Position numbers and translations under genes: made by a program. Source: an uncultured beta proteobacterium (GTDB lineage: Bacteria > Pseudomonadota > Gammaproteobacteria > Burkholderiales > Burkholderiaceae). From it: 64,000 nucleotides of DNA. Positions 45,440-54,819 of the stretch are shown in pieces. The stretch is taken from NCBI GenBank assembly GCA_903826775.1, contig CAIKFU010000090.1, positions 1 through 64,000 on the forward strand, in the 5' to 3' direction. The notes under the pieces are model-generated. The model had not been told where the DNA came from and did no database searches. It saw only the letters and a program-made list of their open reading frames with translations. Each line of letters begins with the position of its first letter. The stretch's first letter is position 1.

Positions 45440-46132
45440 ATGAAATATAAACATATCCTTGCTCTTGCCGGTATATTTGCAGCATTAAGCGCGCTTGTTG
45501 CTTGTAGCGGTGGGCCAGCAATGATGAAACAAGTAATGCCTCAATCGGGATTTTTACCAAATTACAGTTTATTGGAGCCCGTAACGGATACGCCTTCAGG
45601 CACGCGTGTTTGGCGATATCGTAAGGCTGGAGTTAATCCAGGTGTTTATACCGGAGTCATTATTGATTCTGTGTATCTAAATCAATTTAACTTCACCAAG
45701 GAAATCACACCAGAGGTGATTGCGCAAACAAAATACGTATTGCAAGAATCAATTCGCCAGGCGGTAGACAATAAAGGTGGAATTGCCATTGTTAGCCAGC
45801 CTGGTCCTGGGGTTGCCAGGATTTCTGTTGGGATTACCGGGGCAGAAGTTTCTGCCGATGGTTTGAAGCCTTGGAATTTTACGCCGATTGGATTGGCGGC
45901 GAGTGCTGCCACTTATGCTGCTGGGGTGAATTCCAAAACACCAGCATTAATTGTTGAAAATAAAATTACCGATAGTCGTACGAATGAATTTCTTGGGGGA
46001 GGTTTAATTGTGATCGAGGGTGAGACGTTCAGAACTGGAGCTGGTTCTATTGAATCCTTCCAGGATATGGCTAAACGTGCAGTGGTTGCTGCTGTCCGAC
46101 TTTCTGCCAATCCAATCAATTCTTCTAGATAA
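45440..46132 (+). CDS. DUF3313 lipoprotein
   Basis: 230 residues. LVACSGG gives the lipobox. The body (SGFLPNYSLLEPVTDTPSGTRVWRYRKAGVNPGVYTGVIIDSVYL, ARISVGITGAEVSADGLKPWNFTPIG, ALIVENKITDSRTNEFLGGGL) matches DUF3313, outer-membrane-associated proteins of unknown role. GGAGGT precedes the ATG. Confidence 0.87.
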   Translation: MKYKHILALAGIFAALSALVACSGGPAMMKQVMPQSGFLPNYSLLEPVTDTPSGTRVWRYRKAGVNPGVYTGVIIDSVYLNQFNFTKEITPEVIAQTKYVLQESIRQAVDNKGGIAIVSQPGPGVARISVGITGAEVSADGLKPWNFTPIGLAASAATYAAGVNSKTPALIVENKITDSRTNEFLGGGLIVIEGETFRTGAGSIESFQDMAKRAVVAAVRLSANPINSSR

Positions 46133-46217
46133 AGAATTCGTACATTAGAAATTGAGAATTGGTGTTAAAGGCATTAGTGGGTTATTGGACTTTCACCACC
46201 TTAAAGGGCGACCTTAG

Positions 46218-47018
46218 ATGAACTTAAATTTTCAAGCATGGGCTCTGGAGGCGGGCATCATGCCCATATTATTTTTGCTGGGAATTTTTCTTTTTGTGCT
46301 TATTGGCCAAGCCATAGGCCGATATAAATTAAAAAAAAGTGGTAATCAGAAAGTTGGCGTTCATGATCAGTTTATTGCGGCAATATATGGGTTAACTGCA
46401 TTGTTGATTGCCTTTAGTTTTTCAAGTGCCATAGACCATTTCGATGATCGTCGGAAGTTAACCTTAAACGAGGTGAATTCTATCGCCGCTGTTTACGACT
46501 CGTCTTTGTCGTTAATGCCACCCGATAGGGAAAAACTGCAAGAGGGGATTAAGAATTACGTAGATAACAGGGTTGCCATTTCTCAAACTCGGAATAACTT
46601 AACTGAAATTCAGAAAGAGGTCATAGAGCAGGATAAATTGGGAAAAAGATTGAGCGATCTGGTATTAAAAATTTCCACGTCAAAAGCATCTGCTACCAAT
46701 GCATTGCTAGGACAAGCGCTTACTAACCAGATGGCCAATCTGACCGATATTTTCAGGCAGCAGAAAATTGCTTTTAGAAACCACCCTCCATTATTAATAT
46801 TTCGGGCTTTATTGATTATGGTATGCGTTGTTTCGCTGCTTAGCGGTTATTCAATGGCTATTAAAAAAGAAAGTGATTTATTTTTGGCCGCTATTTTTGG
46901 TTTTTTAATGGCAGGAGCTATCTTCGTTATTTTGACTTTGGAATTTCCATATTTTGGACCGATTCAACCCGATGATTTTCATGATGAATTTATTTTGCTT
47001 CGCCATTTAATGGGATAA
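46218..47018 (+). CDS. DUF4239 membrane protein
   Basis: 266 residues with four main transmembrane spans, two N-terminal (ILFLLGIFLFVLIGQAIG; LTALLIAFSFSSAI) and two C-terminal (ALLIMVCVVSLLSGY; LFLAAIFGFLMAGAIFVILTL). The soluble part FDDRRKLTLNEVNSIAAVYDSSLSLMP is the family hallmark. Function unknown; relatives resemble bestrophin-like channels. Confidence 0.82.
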   Translation: MNLNFQAWALEAGIMPILFLLGIFLFVLIGQAIGRYKLKKSGNQKVGVHDQFIAAIYGLTALLIAFSFSSAIDHFDDRRKLTLNEVNSIAAVYDSSLSLMPPDREKLQEGIKNYVDNRVAISQTRNNLTEIQKEVIEQDKLGKRLSDLVLKISTSKASATNALLGQALTNQMANLTDIFRQQKIAFRNHPPLLIFRALLIMVCVVSLLSGYSMAIKKESDLFLAAIFGFLMAGAIFVILTLEFPYFGPIQPDDFHDEFILLRHLMG

Positions 47019-47028
47019 GTCCGACTTG

Positions 47029-47592
47029 TTATTTGGCCACTTTTGAATACCTGTGACAGGATACCAAATGGTCATTTACCATTCCCGAGGCTTGCATAAA
47101 TGCATAGCAGATTGTTGATCCAACAAACTTAAAACCCGCCTTAATAAGGGCCTTGCTCATGGCATCGGATTCAGGGGTTGTTGATGGAATCTCACTAATG
47201 GATTGGCGATGATTTTTAATGGGCTTTCCTTGAACAAACTGCCATAGGAAATTACTAAAGGATTGACCTTCTTTTTCCAGGACAAGGTAAGCATTAGCGT
47301 TATTTATTGTTGCGTTAATTTTGAGTCGATTTCGGATAATCCCAGGATTGCTTAATAGCTGAGCTATTTTTTTATCGTTATAGACTGCGATTTTTTCGGG
47401 ATTAAAATAATCAAAAGCTTGACGATAGTTTTCTCGTTTTTTTAGAACGGTTGACCAAGAAAGACCAGCTTGAGCCCCTTCTAAAATGAGCAGTTCAAAT
47501 AATGCTGAACCATCATGAAGCGGAATACCCCATTCAGTATCATGGTATTCACGGTAGAGGTCAAAACCTTCACACCAAGGGCAGCGTTTCAT
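47029..47592 (-). CDS. tag: DNA-3-methyladenine glycosylase I
   Basis: Base-excision enzyme removing 3-methyladenine. 187 residues from MKRCPWCEG; AAGGA about 6 nt upstream sets this start. EYHDTEWGIPLHDGSALFELLILEGAQAGLSW is the family core and the zinc site uses the N-terminal Cys/His and the C-terminal NDHLVSCHRY. Convergent with the DUF4239 gene. Confidence 0.95.
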   Translation of the reverse strand: MKRCPWCEGFDLYREYHDTEWGIPLHDGSALFELLILEGAQAGLSWSTVLKKRENYRQAFDYFNPEKIAVYNDKKIAQLLSNPGIIRNRLKINATINNANAYLVLEKEGQSFSNFLWQFVQGKPIKNHRQSISEIPSTTPESDAMSKALIKAGFKFVGSTICYAFMQASGMVNDHLVSCHRYSKVAK

Positions 47593-47652
47593 CAAAATTC
47601 CTTATTTAATGTTAATTCTCAGTTGGATTAAATAAAAGAGGGTGTTGTTGTA

Positions 47653-47811
47653 ATGCGAAGAGAAATAGAGCTTTTTTGGTTTCATTTTGAATTAATGTGT
47701 ATCAAAATAGCTAACTGCAAAAATTCCATTGCGTCTTCGGCCCATCATTATATGTATGAAGCGTTTCGTCATCGCCAATGCCTATCTGAACAAATCAATA
47801 AATTGGTTTAA
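47653..47811 (+). CDS. Possible 52-residue ORF before pgaC
   Basis: Below the track cutoff: MRREIELFWFHFELMCIKIANCKNSIASS...FRHRQCLSEQINKLV. GAGGGTG lies about 8-11 nt upstream of the ATG. It occupies most of the 291-bp gap before the pga operon. Could equally be a leader with no coding role. Confidence 0.3.
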   Translation: MRREIELFWFHFELMCIKIANCKNSIASSAHHYMYEAFRHRQCLSEQINKLV

Positions 47812-47886
47812 TATTTCGTTGCCTTAAATTGCCTTGAAAGGCAAAATTAAGTATTCCATAAAACCAACCCAATCGAAAGCATTTTA

Positions 47887-49158
47887 ATGACGCTGGATTA
47901 TGAAACCATTCATAAGACATTTAAGTTTATTAATATGTTTTGTTTCGGTTATCCATTTGTGATGGCATGGTATTGGATTACTGGATCCTTTTTGTATTTC
48001 CTCATTCGCGAACGGCATGAGCCGCCTGCGGGGATTCCCCCGGCGCTGCCTGCTTACCCATTTGTCTCCGTATTGCTCCCATGTTTTAACGAGTCGGAAC
48101 AACTTGAAGAGACAATGTCGGTTTTGATGCAATTGGATTACCCAAATTTCGAAGTAATTGCTATCAATGATGGCTCAAGCGATGATACTGCAACGATCCT
48201 AAATTCACTTTTAATGCGTTATCCCAAGTTGCGGGTTGCGCATTTGGTTGAGAATCAAGGAAAATCAACGGCGCTAAATACGGGTCTTTTTTTGTCAAAA
48301 GGCGAAATCCTTGTTTGTATTGATGGTGATGCATTATTGGATCCTCATGCTGCGACCTGGTTTGTACGGTATTTTCAAACCAATAAAAACATAGGCGCAT
48401 TGACCGGAAACCCGCGGATTCGCAATCGCAGCACTTTATTGGGGCGATTGCAAATTGGCGAATTTTCATCCATTGTTGGGATGATCAAGCGCACACAGAC
48501 CGTATATGGTTCTTTATTTACGGTATCCGGCGTCATTTGTGCATTTCGAAAGGCCGCGGTAATGGAGGCCGGTTTTTGGTCGCCAGGGGCTATGACAGAC
48601 GATGTCGATCTAACCTTACGCATTCAATCTGCTGGTTGGGATGTGGCATTTGAACCCAAGGCGTTGTGCTGGATCCTGATGCCTGAAAAGTTAAAAGGGT
48701 TGTGGCGCCAAAGATTGCGTTGGTCGGAGGGGGGATCGCAAGCGGTACTGAAGGTTACCAAAGAAATTGTTTCTAAGCGCGCATGGGGTTTGGTTCCGAT
48801 CCTCCTGAATTTTTATGTCAGCACGATTTGGGCATTTTGCATACTTGGATCCATAGCGTTTTGGTGCGCGATGAAGTCGCTTGGATTGGATGTTGATGAT
48901 AGCCTCAGTCCAATTCCTGATTGGTGGGGAACAATCCTATCCTGTACTTATTTATTTCAATCGATCATCGGCTTGATGTTGGATTCTCGATATGAAAAAG
49001 GAATTCTAAAATCATTTGCCTGGATCATTTGGTATCCATTACTGTATTGGTTAATGCAATCGACTACCGCTGCTTTGGGATTTCTGAGGGCCTTAAAACG
49101 CCCTGCTCAAGCGAAAGGTACCTGGATCAGTCCTGATCGGGGGATCAAAGATGACTAA
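47887..49158 (+). CDS. pgaC: Poly-beta-1,6-GlcNAc synthase, GT2 family
   Basis: 423 residues. N-terminal membrane spans, then GT2 motifs: AINDGSSDD, DGDALLDPHAA (DxD), MTDDVDLTLRIQSAG, QRLRWSEGGSQA (QxxRW), then further transmembrane helices. It polymerises and translocates poly-GlcNAc across the inner membrane with PgaD, activated by c-di-GMP in E. coli. It overlaps pgaD by 8 nt. Confidence 0.95.
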   Translation: MTLDYETIHKTFKFINMFCFGYPFVMAWYWITGSFLYFLIRERHEPPAGIPPALPAYPFVSVLLPCFNESEQLEETMSVLMQLDYPNFEVIAINDGSSDDTATILNSLLMRYPKLRVAHLVENQGKSTALNTGLFLSKGEILVCIDGDALLDPHAATWFVRYFQTNKNIGALTGNPRIRNRSTLLGRLQIGEFSSIVGMIKRTQTVYGSLFTVSGVICAFRKAAVMEAGFWSPGAMTDDVDLTLRIQSAGWDVAFEPKALCWILMPEKLKGLWRQRLRWSEGGSQAVLKVTKEIVSKRAWGLVPILLNFYVSTIWAFCILGSIAFWCAMKSLGLDVDDSLSPIPDWWGTILSCTYLFQSIIGLMLDSRYEKGILKSFAWIIWYPLLYWLMQSTTAALGFLRALKRPAQAKGTWISPDRGIKDD

Positions 49159-49639
49159 GCAAGTGGTTAAGCCAATGAAGTGGCCCCCAATCATTTATAG
49201 GACATCCATTTCACCATGGGTGAAATTAAGGGATGCGGTAATGACGTTTTTGGCTTGGACTGTATTAATTTTGTTATTGCAAGGACTTTGGATTTTGATT
49301 CGAGATTTCTTTAGCGAGCCTATTTTTCATTTACTCCCGAATCAAGAACCCGATTGGTTGGGTATATGGATGCGCTTGCGCATTTTTGCCATACTCACCG
49401 GGATTGTTGTCACGTGGATCCTCGTTTTTAGCCTTTTTAGATACAGCTCAATTAAACGAATCAAGTCCGTTTATCACCACCCTACGTATACGGATTTGAA
49501 TCGGTTGACGGCTGAATTTGGACTGTCACCGATAGAGATACTGGAGTGGCAGGACTTAAGATGCGTAGACGTCTTCATTGATCCCAATGGCAGAATTGAG
49601 GAAGTCAAACCGATTAACGAGACAATTACCAACCAATAA
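49151..49639 (+). CDS. pgaD: PgaD synthase accessory subunit
   Basis: 162 residues. WPPIIYRTSISPWVKLRDAVMTFLAWTVLILLLQGLW and a second span (LRIFAILTGIVVTWILVFSLF) give the two-span layout, with a cytosolic tail. PgaD and PgaC jointly bind c-di-GMP in E. coli. Overlaps pgaC start-to-stop and overlaps the N-terminal codons of pgaA. Confidence 0.85.
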   Translation: MTKQVVKPMKWPPIIYRTSISPWVKLRDAVMTFLAWTVLILLLQGLWILIRDFFSEPIFHLLPNQEPDWLGIWMRLRIFAILTGIVVTWILVFSLFRYSSIKRIKSVYHHPTYTDLNRLTAEFGLSPIEILEWQDLRCVDVFIDPNGRIEEVKPINETITNQ

Positions 49640-52085
49640 ACGACTGAAGCCATTGTCCAAGTTACCCATTCTTCTCGGATCGTTTTTTTTCATATTTACC
49701 AATCCTGTGATTGTGAGCCTAGCAATTGCCGAATCCGTTCTGACAAACCCAAGTCAGATTTCGGAGGAGGAGTTTTATCAAAAAGCCTTGTTGCTGAATA
49801 AAGAAGGCAAAGGCAAGGAATCGATGCAAATACTACAAGGGCTTATGAAAGACCACCCCAAAATCGAGCGCTACAAATTCGATTATCTGGCGGTTGCAAG
49901 TGCTAGTGGATTTGATCAAGAAGTTTCAACTTATGTCGATGGCGAATTTGAAAAAAATGCCCCAAGCTATGTTCAAGACGCCTTGTTTAAATCCGCATTG
50001 GCTGTGAATGATGTAAATAGAATGGAATTGGTTGGGAATGCCATTATTTCCAGCAGGGGTTTGCAATTGAATGTTGGTAATAAATTGGTGTTTGCGGCAC
50101 TTCAGAGGGGTGATTCGGTTAAGGCTTTGGATTTGAGTCGAAAATTGATTGATAAGTTTCCAAATGAGCTTGCATCTTGGGACACGAGAGCTTATGTTTT
50201 GCGTGAATTGGGCCGACCAACAGAAGCCCTGTTGGTGTACGAGGGAATGGCCGATCGTTTTCCAGAAGATATAAATGCACGTAAAGCGATTGTCATAATT
50301 TTGTTGGGATTGGGAGCGGCCCATCAGGCCGATCGATTAGCTGCTCAATATCATGTCACCATTTCCGATAGCGAAAGAATTCGCATTATGAATGGCGAAG
50401 GGGTTTCGGATTTGCGTTGGGCAACCTTTGATCCAGATACTCCTTCCGAGCGCTATCTTCACGCAAACCGTTCTATAGGTGAGCTGGATAAAGCTTTGTC
50501 ATTTGCGTTATCCAATCGAGGGGCTGATGATGAGTTGAACCGGATCAGGGCGGACTTGATTGTCGCCTACCAAGAGAGAAGGCTATGGAGTCAATCAATT
50601 GAACAATACGAGTTCATGTTGAGTAGCGGCGCCACTGTTCCTAGTTATGCCAAGTTATCCGCGGCATTTAGTTATGGGGCGATGCGCAAATATGTCGTGG
50701 CGGAAAATATTTTGCATGAACTGGCTATGGAAAATCCGGACTCCTTTGAGATTTCTATGGGTTGGTTTTATTCCTTGGTGGATATGGATCACTTTGGCAA
50801 GGCGCAAGGGGTGATTGATGATTTGATTGCTCGGTACAGTAAAGCGGATAGGCAGATGGGGTCAAAGGCTGCTGCCTATACCGATGCGCTGATTGCGCGT
50901 GCCATGCTCGAAGCCTATCAGGACAGGTTGGATCTTGCCGCGGCTAGATTGAATGACATTTTGGTCCTTGCTCCGGCATCCGATTCGGCGCTGGCTTCGT
51001 TGGCAGCCGTTGAATTATGGCGTGGATTGCCGCGTAGCTCCCAGGAGTATTCCCAGATCGTGTTAGGTGAGTATCCGGGTAATGTGAATTCCAAAATCGC
51101 TTATGCCAATGCCCGTATGGATCAAGGGGATATTGCGTCATTTAAATCAACGTTGCATTCCTTGGATAAGGATTACTCCGATATTAAGTCTGTGATTGAT
51201 GCAAAAAAACGGGAAACCTTGTTTGATAAGCCGTATGTTGTTGGTAATATTGTTCTGGGTAATGGATACGACAATACAGCCAATAATAATGATTGGACTG
51301 CTGATATTCGTGGGTATAGCGCTCCTTTTGCAGATGACCAATTAAGGGGGTTCGCGAGGTATCGAGGACTGGGGAGTGCCCCCACAATAAACACCAATCA
51401 GAATGGGGTCGGCGCAGGATTGCAGGCCACCGGAATTAATAAGAGCGGTGAAATTGAAGTGGGTGATAAGGCGTATGCACGAGCTGAAGGAAAGTACGAA
51501 TTTTCCGATTACTTTTCCGCCAAAGCTTCGTTCGAAAAAAATGTTTTTTATTTACCTCCAAAAGCCGTAATTGCCGGAGTTACCGGCAATATGTCTAATG
51601 TCGTTTTCAACTGGCATCAGGATGAGGGCCTCAATGCCTTTGCTGGATACAGGTATTTTAATTTAACAGGGAATGAGAAGTCTGAAGCCTATGCTATGGT
51701 GACTAAAAGGCTCCTGACTTCGTATGACAAACGACTTAGCGTATCAGGGTGGGTGCAAAATCAAAAAAATACTAATCCGAATGTAGCCTACTTTGCACCA
51801 GCAAATCAACTTGAAGGCTCTGCAACATTAACGTATGAATTTTTGCACGGCAGGGATTTAGAGACTAAAAAGTATTCCCTTTGGCATAAAGTTTGGGTAA
51901 CCTATGGCGTTGTTTCGCAATACAGCTATTCGACTCTCCCCATGTTTGCTTACGGGTATGGCCAGGAAATTTCCCTAGGTGATCCTTATTCGTTCAGATG
52001 GGGAGTTGGCAGAACCACGTTTCCTTTTGATGGCGTGCTTTCATCCTATTACACCGGCTATATCGGATTTACGGGGCATTTTTAA
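49587..52085 (+). CDS. pgaA: PgaA outer-membrane poly-GlcNAc export porin
   Basis: About 832 residues: N-terminal leader (LPILLGSFFFIFTNPVIVSLAIA), a TPR superhelix (residues about 40-500, e.g. AYVLRELGRPTEALLVYEGMADRFPEDINARKAI), and a C-terminal barrel from about 540 ending YYTGYIGFTGHF. ATG 49587 overlaps pgaD by 53 nt and gives a long basic n-region; a TTG at 49653 just after the pgaD stop would give a neater leader (SKLPILLGS), so the start is uncertain. It exports the de-acetylated polymer. Confidence 0.9.
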   Translation: MAELRKSNRLTRQLPTNKRLKPLSKLPILLGSFFFIFTNPVIVSLAIAESVLTNPSQISEEEFYQKALLLNKEGKGKESMQILQGLMKDHPKIERYKFDYLAVASASGFDQEVSTYVDGEFEKNAPSYVQDALFKSALAVNDVNRMELVGNAIISSRGLQLNVGNKLVFAALQRGDSVKALDLSRKLIDKFPNELASWDTRAYVLRELGRPTEALLVYEGMADRFPEDINARKAIVIILLGLGAAHQADRLAAQYHVTISDSERIRIMNGEGVSDLRWATFDPDTPSERYLHANRSIGELDKALSFALSNRGADDELNRIRADLIVAYQERRLWSQSIEQYEFMLSSGATVPSYAKLSAAFSYGAMRKYVVAENILHELAMENPDSFEISMGWFYSLVDMDHFGKAQGVIDDLIARYSKADRQMGSKAAAYTDALIARAMLEAYQDRLDLAAARLNDILVLAPASDSALASLAAVELWRGLPRSSQEYSQIVLGEYPGNVNSKIAYANARMDQGDIASFKSTLHSLDKDYSDIKSVIDAKKRETLFDKPYVVGNIVLGNGYDNTANNNDWTADIRGYSAPFADDQLRGFARYRGLGSAPTINTNQNGVGAGLQATGINKSGEIEVGDKAYARAEGKYEFSDYFSAKASFEKNVFYLPPKAVIAGVTGNMSNVVFNWHQDEGLNAFAGYRYFNLTGNEKSEAYAMVTKRLLTSYDKRLSVSGWVQNQKNTNPNVAYFAPANQLEGSATLTYEFLHGRDLETKKYSLWHKVWVTYGVVSQYSYSTLPMFAYGYGQEISLGDPYSFRWGVGRTTFPFDGVLSSYYTGYIGFTGHF

Positions 52086-52088
52086 TTT

Positions 52089-54008
52089 ATGAAAAGATAC
52101 TTGTTCCTGTTCTTGATTTTGGCGATTATCAGCTTGAAAGCGAATGCCGATAGCACATTACATGTGTTGTGCTATCACGATATTGTGGAAAACATTAATG
52201 GAGAATCCTATCCTGATGATCGGACTGTCAGGCAACTGGTCTCGGACTTTGGTTGGTTAAAAGAAAGTGGCTATACAGTCATCTCGGCACAAGATTTACT
52301 GGATGCGCACGCGGGGAAAAAAGTTCTACCTGAAAAATCGGCAATGCTTACTTTTGATGACGGCTATAGGAGTTTTTATACGCATGTATTCCCACTTCTA
52401 AAGGCATTTAACTATCCTGCAACCTTGGGGGTAGTTGGTTCCTGGTTAGAAACTGCTGATTCCGGAATGGTTTTCTACGGCGGTAAACAAGTGCCACGTT
52501 CGCATTTTGTATCCCTTAAGCAGTTAAAGGAAATGCACGATAGTGGATTGGTTGAAATCGCTTCACATAGTTATGACTTGCATCACGGTGTATTGGGGAA
52601 TCCACAGGGCAATGAAATGCCAGCCGCGACGACAAGATCATATGACCGCATTAATAATGAATACGAAGATGATGTGACATACGAAGCCAGAATATCTAAC
52701 GATTTGAAGCGCAATAGTAAATTCATTGAACTTGCGGTTGGCCAGAGGCCTCGTGTAATGGTTTGGCCATATGGTCGTTACAACGGGCTGGCACAAGAAA
52801 TTGCGAAAAAAGCCGGCATGGAAATCAATTTGTCTTTGAGTGACGAGAGCAATAGCCTGGATGCCAAGTCGTTGACCTTATCACGAGATTACATGGTAAG
52901 TAAACCCTATCTTTCAAATGTCGCATCCGATTTTCAGGAGCCAAAACCCAGAGTGATACGCGTGATGCATGTGGATTTGGATTACATTTATAGTGCAGAT
53001 CCGACAGAGCAGGAAAAGAATTTAAGTTTATTGCTTGAGCGCATCAAGGAAGCGGGCGTTAATACAGTGTTTCTACAGGCATTTGCGGATGATGATGCTT
53101 CGGGAGTAGCTAAAAGCCTATATTTTCCTAATAGTGAATTGCCTATGAAGGCAGATTTATTTGGTCGGGTTAGTTGGCAAATTTCAACCCGAACTGGCGC
53201 TAGAGTTTTTGCATGGCTCCCTTTAACCGCTTTTATTCCCCAAGATGATCGGTATAAGGGATTGAATTTTGTGCAGTCATACAACGGAATTTCCGGAGTG
53301 GGATATCAGCGCTTAAGTTCGTTTTCATTCGAGTCAAGAAAATATATTCAGAAAATCTACGAAGACTTGGGGAAATACACCTATTTCTCCGGACTTATCA
53401 TTCACGATGATGCGACACTTTCGGATTTTGAGGATTCCGGGCCAGATGCCATGCAGTATTATTCCTCGCACTTGGGTTTACCAAAAGATGTTGGGTCAAT
53501 TCGATCGGATCCTCAGTTGATGCACCGTTGGACAAAATTTAAAACAGAGCATCTTTCTCTTTTTGCGCGGGAGTTAAGGGAGGCGACCCAAAATTACCGC
53601 AAACCAATTGATTTGGCGCGTAATTATTATGCCGAGCCGATTCTCAATCCCGTCGCAGAGGAATGGTTTTCACAATCATTAGAAGATGGCTTAAAGCATT
53701 TTGATTGGGTTGCTGTCATGGCGATGCCTTATATGGAAAAAGCCAAAAATCCGAAGAAGTGGCTGGAGCTATTGGTTCAAAAAGTTCAATCTATTCCTGG
53801 GGCTGATAAAAAAGTAATCTTTGAACTGCAGGCAAAGGATTGGAATAAGGGCACTTATATTTCCAATCATGAAATGAATTCCTGGATGAAAATGCTGCGG
53901 GTGAAGGGGGCTTTGAACTTTGGTTACTACCCCGATGACCCGTTCTCCAATCATCCAGATATTCAGGTTATTAAGAAAGAACTCTCTAGAAAGGATTACG
54001 TTGAGTGA
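52089..54008 (+). CDS. pgaB: PgaB poly-GlcNAc deacetylase / hydrolase
   Basis: 639 residues. Leader MKRYLFLFLILAIISLKANA without a lipobox Cys, unlike E. coli PgaB. Polysaccharide deacetylase domain: D90-D91 (LTFDDGYRS) and H160-H165 (ASHSYDLHH) form the metal site. The C-terminal domain (from about 290) keeps GLIIHDDATLSDFED, the site linked to glycoside hydrolase activity in Bordetella BpsB. It removes acetyl groups in the periplasm for export by PgaA. Starts 3 nt after pgaA. Confidence 0.93.
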   Translation: MKRYLFLFLILAIISLKANADSTLHVLCYHDIVENINGESYPDDRTVRQLVSDFGWLKESGYTVISAQDLLDAHAGKKVLPEKSAMLTFDDGYRSFYTHVFPLLKAFNYPATLGVVGSWLETADSGMVFYGGKQVPRSHFVSLKQLKEMHDSGLVEIASHSYDLHHGVLGNPQGNEMPAATTRSYDRINNEYEDDVTYEARISNDLKRNSKFIELAVGQRPRVMVWPYGRYNGLAQEIAKKAGMEINLSLSDESNSLDAKSLTLSRDYMVSKPYLSNVASDFQEPKPRVIRVMHVDLDYIYSADPTEQEKNLSLLLERIKEAGVNTVFLQAFADDDASGVAKSLYFPNSELPMKADLFGRVSWQISTRTGARVFAWLPLTAFIPQDDRYKGLNFVQSYNGISGVGYQRLSSFSFESRKYIQKIYEDLGKYTYFSGLIIHDDATLSDFEDSGPDAMQYYSSHLGLPKDVGSIRSDPQLMHRWTKFKTEHLSLFARELREATQNYRKPIDLARNYYAEPILNPVAEEWFSQSLEDGLKHFDWVAVMAMPYMEKAKNPKKWLELLVQKVQSIPGADKKVIFELQAKDWNKGTYISNHEMNSWMKMLRVKGALNFGYYPDDPFSNHPDIQVIKKELSRKDYVE

Positions 54009-54111
54009 GTAAAAATACTCTGCCGTTAAATATTTTGCAACCATTCCTCAAGAAGATCTGCATATTCTCAATGTGGATTTAAGTCAATAGAAGATATTTA
54101 TATATCCCGCA

Positions 54112-54393
54112 TCAATGGCGATTTCTCTCATGATTTTCAGGGTGAGCGCCTCCCCAATTTCCCCCGCTATGATTCCAGCCGCCTCCATTCCAATGTTCGC
54201 CCCCACTACTGTAGTGGGCCGTTTGATAAGGTCTCGCTGGGGCGTAGCTATTGTAGGCCCCATAACTACTGTATTGATAAGCGTAGGGTGTAGGCGTGTA
54301 CAGCCCACCCATCGGATAATCCCCGACAACGGCACACCCAGTGAGGATTGCACCAGCCAAAGCGCCTGCCAATATTGTTGAAAGAGCATTCAT
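54112..54393 (-). CDS. Small Gly/Tyr/His-rich lipoprotein
   Basis: 93 residues. ILTGC lipobox after a short leader (MNALSTILAGALAGAILTGC), then a low-complexity tail rich in Tyr, Gly, His, Asn and Trp (YQYSSYGAYNSYAPARPYQTAHYSSGGEHWNGGGWNHSGGNWGG). AGGAGGG precedes the ATG. Convergent with pgaB. Function unknown. Confidence 0.78.
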   Translation of the reverse strand: MNALSTILAGALAGAILTGCAVVGDYPMGGLYTPTPYAYQYSSYGAYNSYAPARPYQTAHYSSGGEHWNGGGWNHSGGNWGGAHPENHERNRH

Positions 54394-54537
54394 ATATCCC
54401 TCCTAAAACTGCGTCAAATCGAATTTAAATTTAATCCATCACACTTACTTCCTTAACGCGCCCCTATTAGACAAAGATGACGGAGAGTAGACGATGAGTG
54501 TGTATTTGTCGCTAATTACAATGAAGGGGGTATGTTT

Positions 54538-54799
54538 ATGTCAAATGAGAAAGTAGATCGCCTTAAAACGATCGTGGAAAGTACCTGGACTCGAACGATT
54601 GACGACAGGTTGAGTATCTCCGTCAAAGTGCAACACAGGATTCGGGCGGAAGATAAGCAGTCTATATGAAAAGGGTCAACATATCGACGTGGATCAGCCC
54701 GAATTATTTTTAAGCTCAGGGGTAAATTTGAAAGATACTGAAAAGTATTTAAGCTCAGATCAAATAGACGAGGCAAATATAGAGGAATATCTAATTTAA
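54538..54799 (+). pseudogene. Small gene split by a frameshift (candidate)
   Basis: ATG 54538 with AAGGGGG 7 nt upstream reads MSNEKVDRLKTIVESTWTRTIDDRLSISVKVQHRIRAEDKQS and stops at 54667. A second frame, open from 54614 with no good start, continues as LYEKGQHIDVDQPELFLSSGVNLKDTEKYLSSDQIDEANIEEYLI to the TAA at 54799. Both halves look coding, and joining them near 54658 gives one protein of about 85-90 residues. It may be a decayed gene, a sequencing error, or a short 43-residue gene with an unrelated tail. No family recognised. Confidence 0.4.
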
Positions 54800-54819
54800 G
54801 TTTCGACTGAATTGGGTTT

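Noticed and set aside
54575-54600. tRNA-like GGACTCGAACG
   Set aside because: Resembles the end of a tRNA T-arm in reverse, but the flanking bases do not form the T-stem or acceptor stem. A similar GGTTCGAGT at 61964 also fails to fold.
54516-54776. 86-residue minus-strand ORF
   Set aside because: Antisense to the candidate frameshifted gene, with no ribosome binding site; less likely than the plus-strand reading, though neither is certain.
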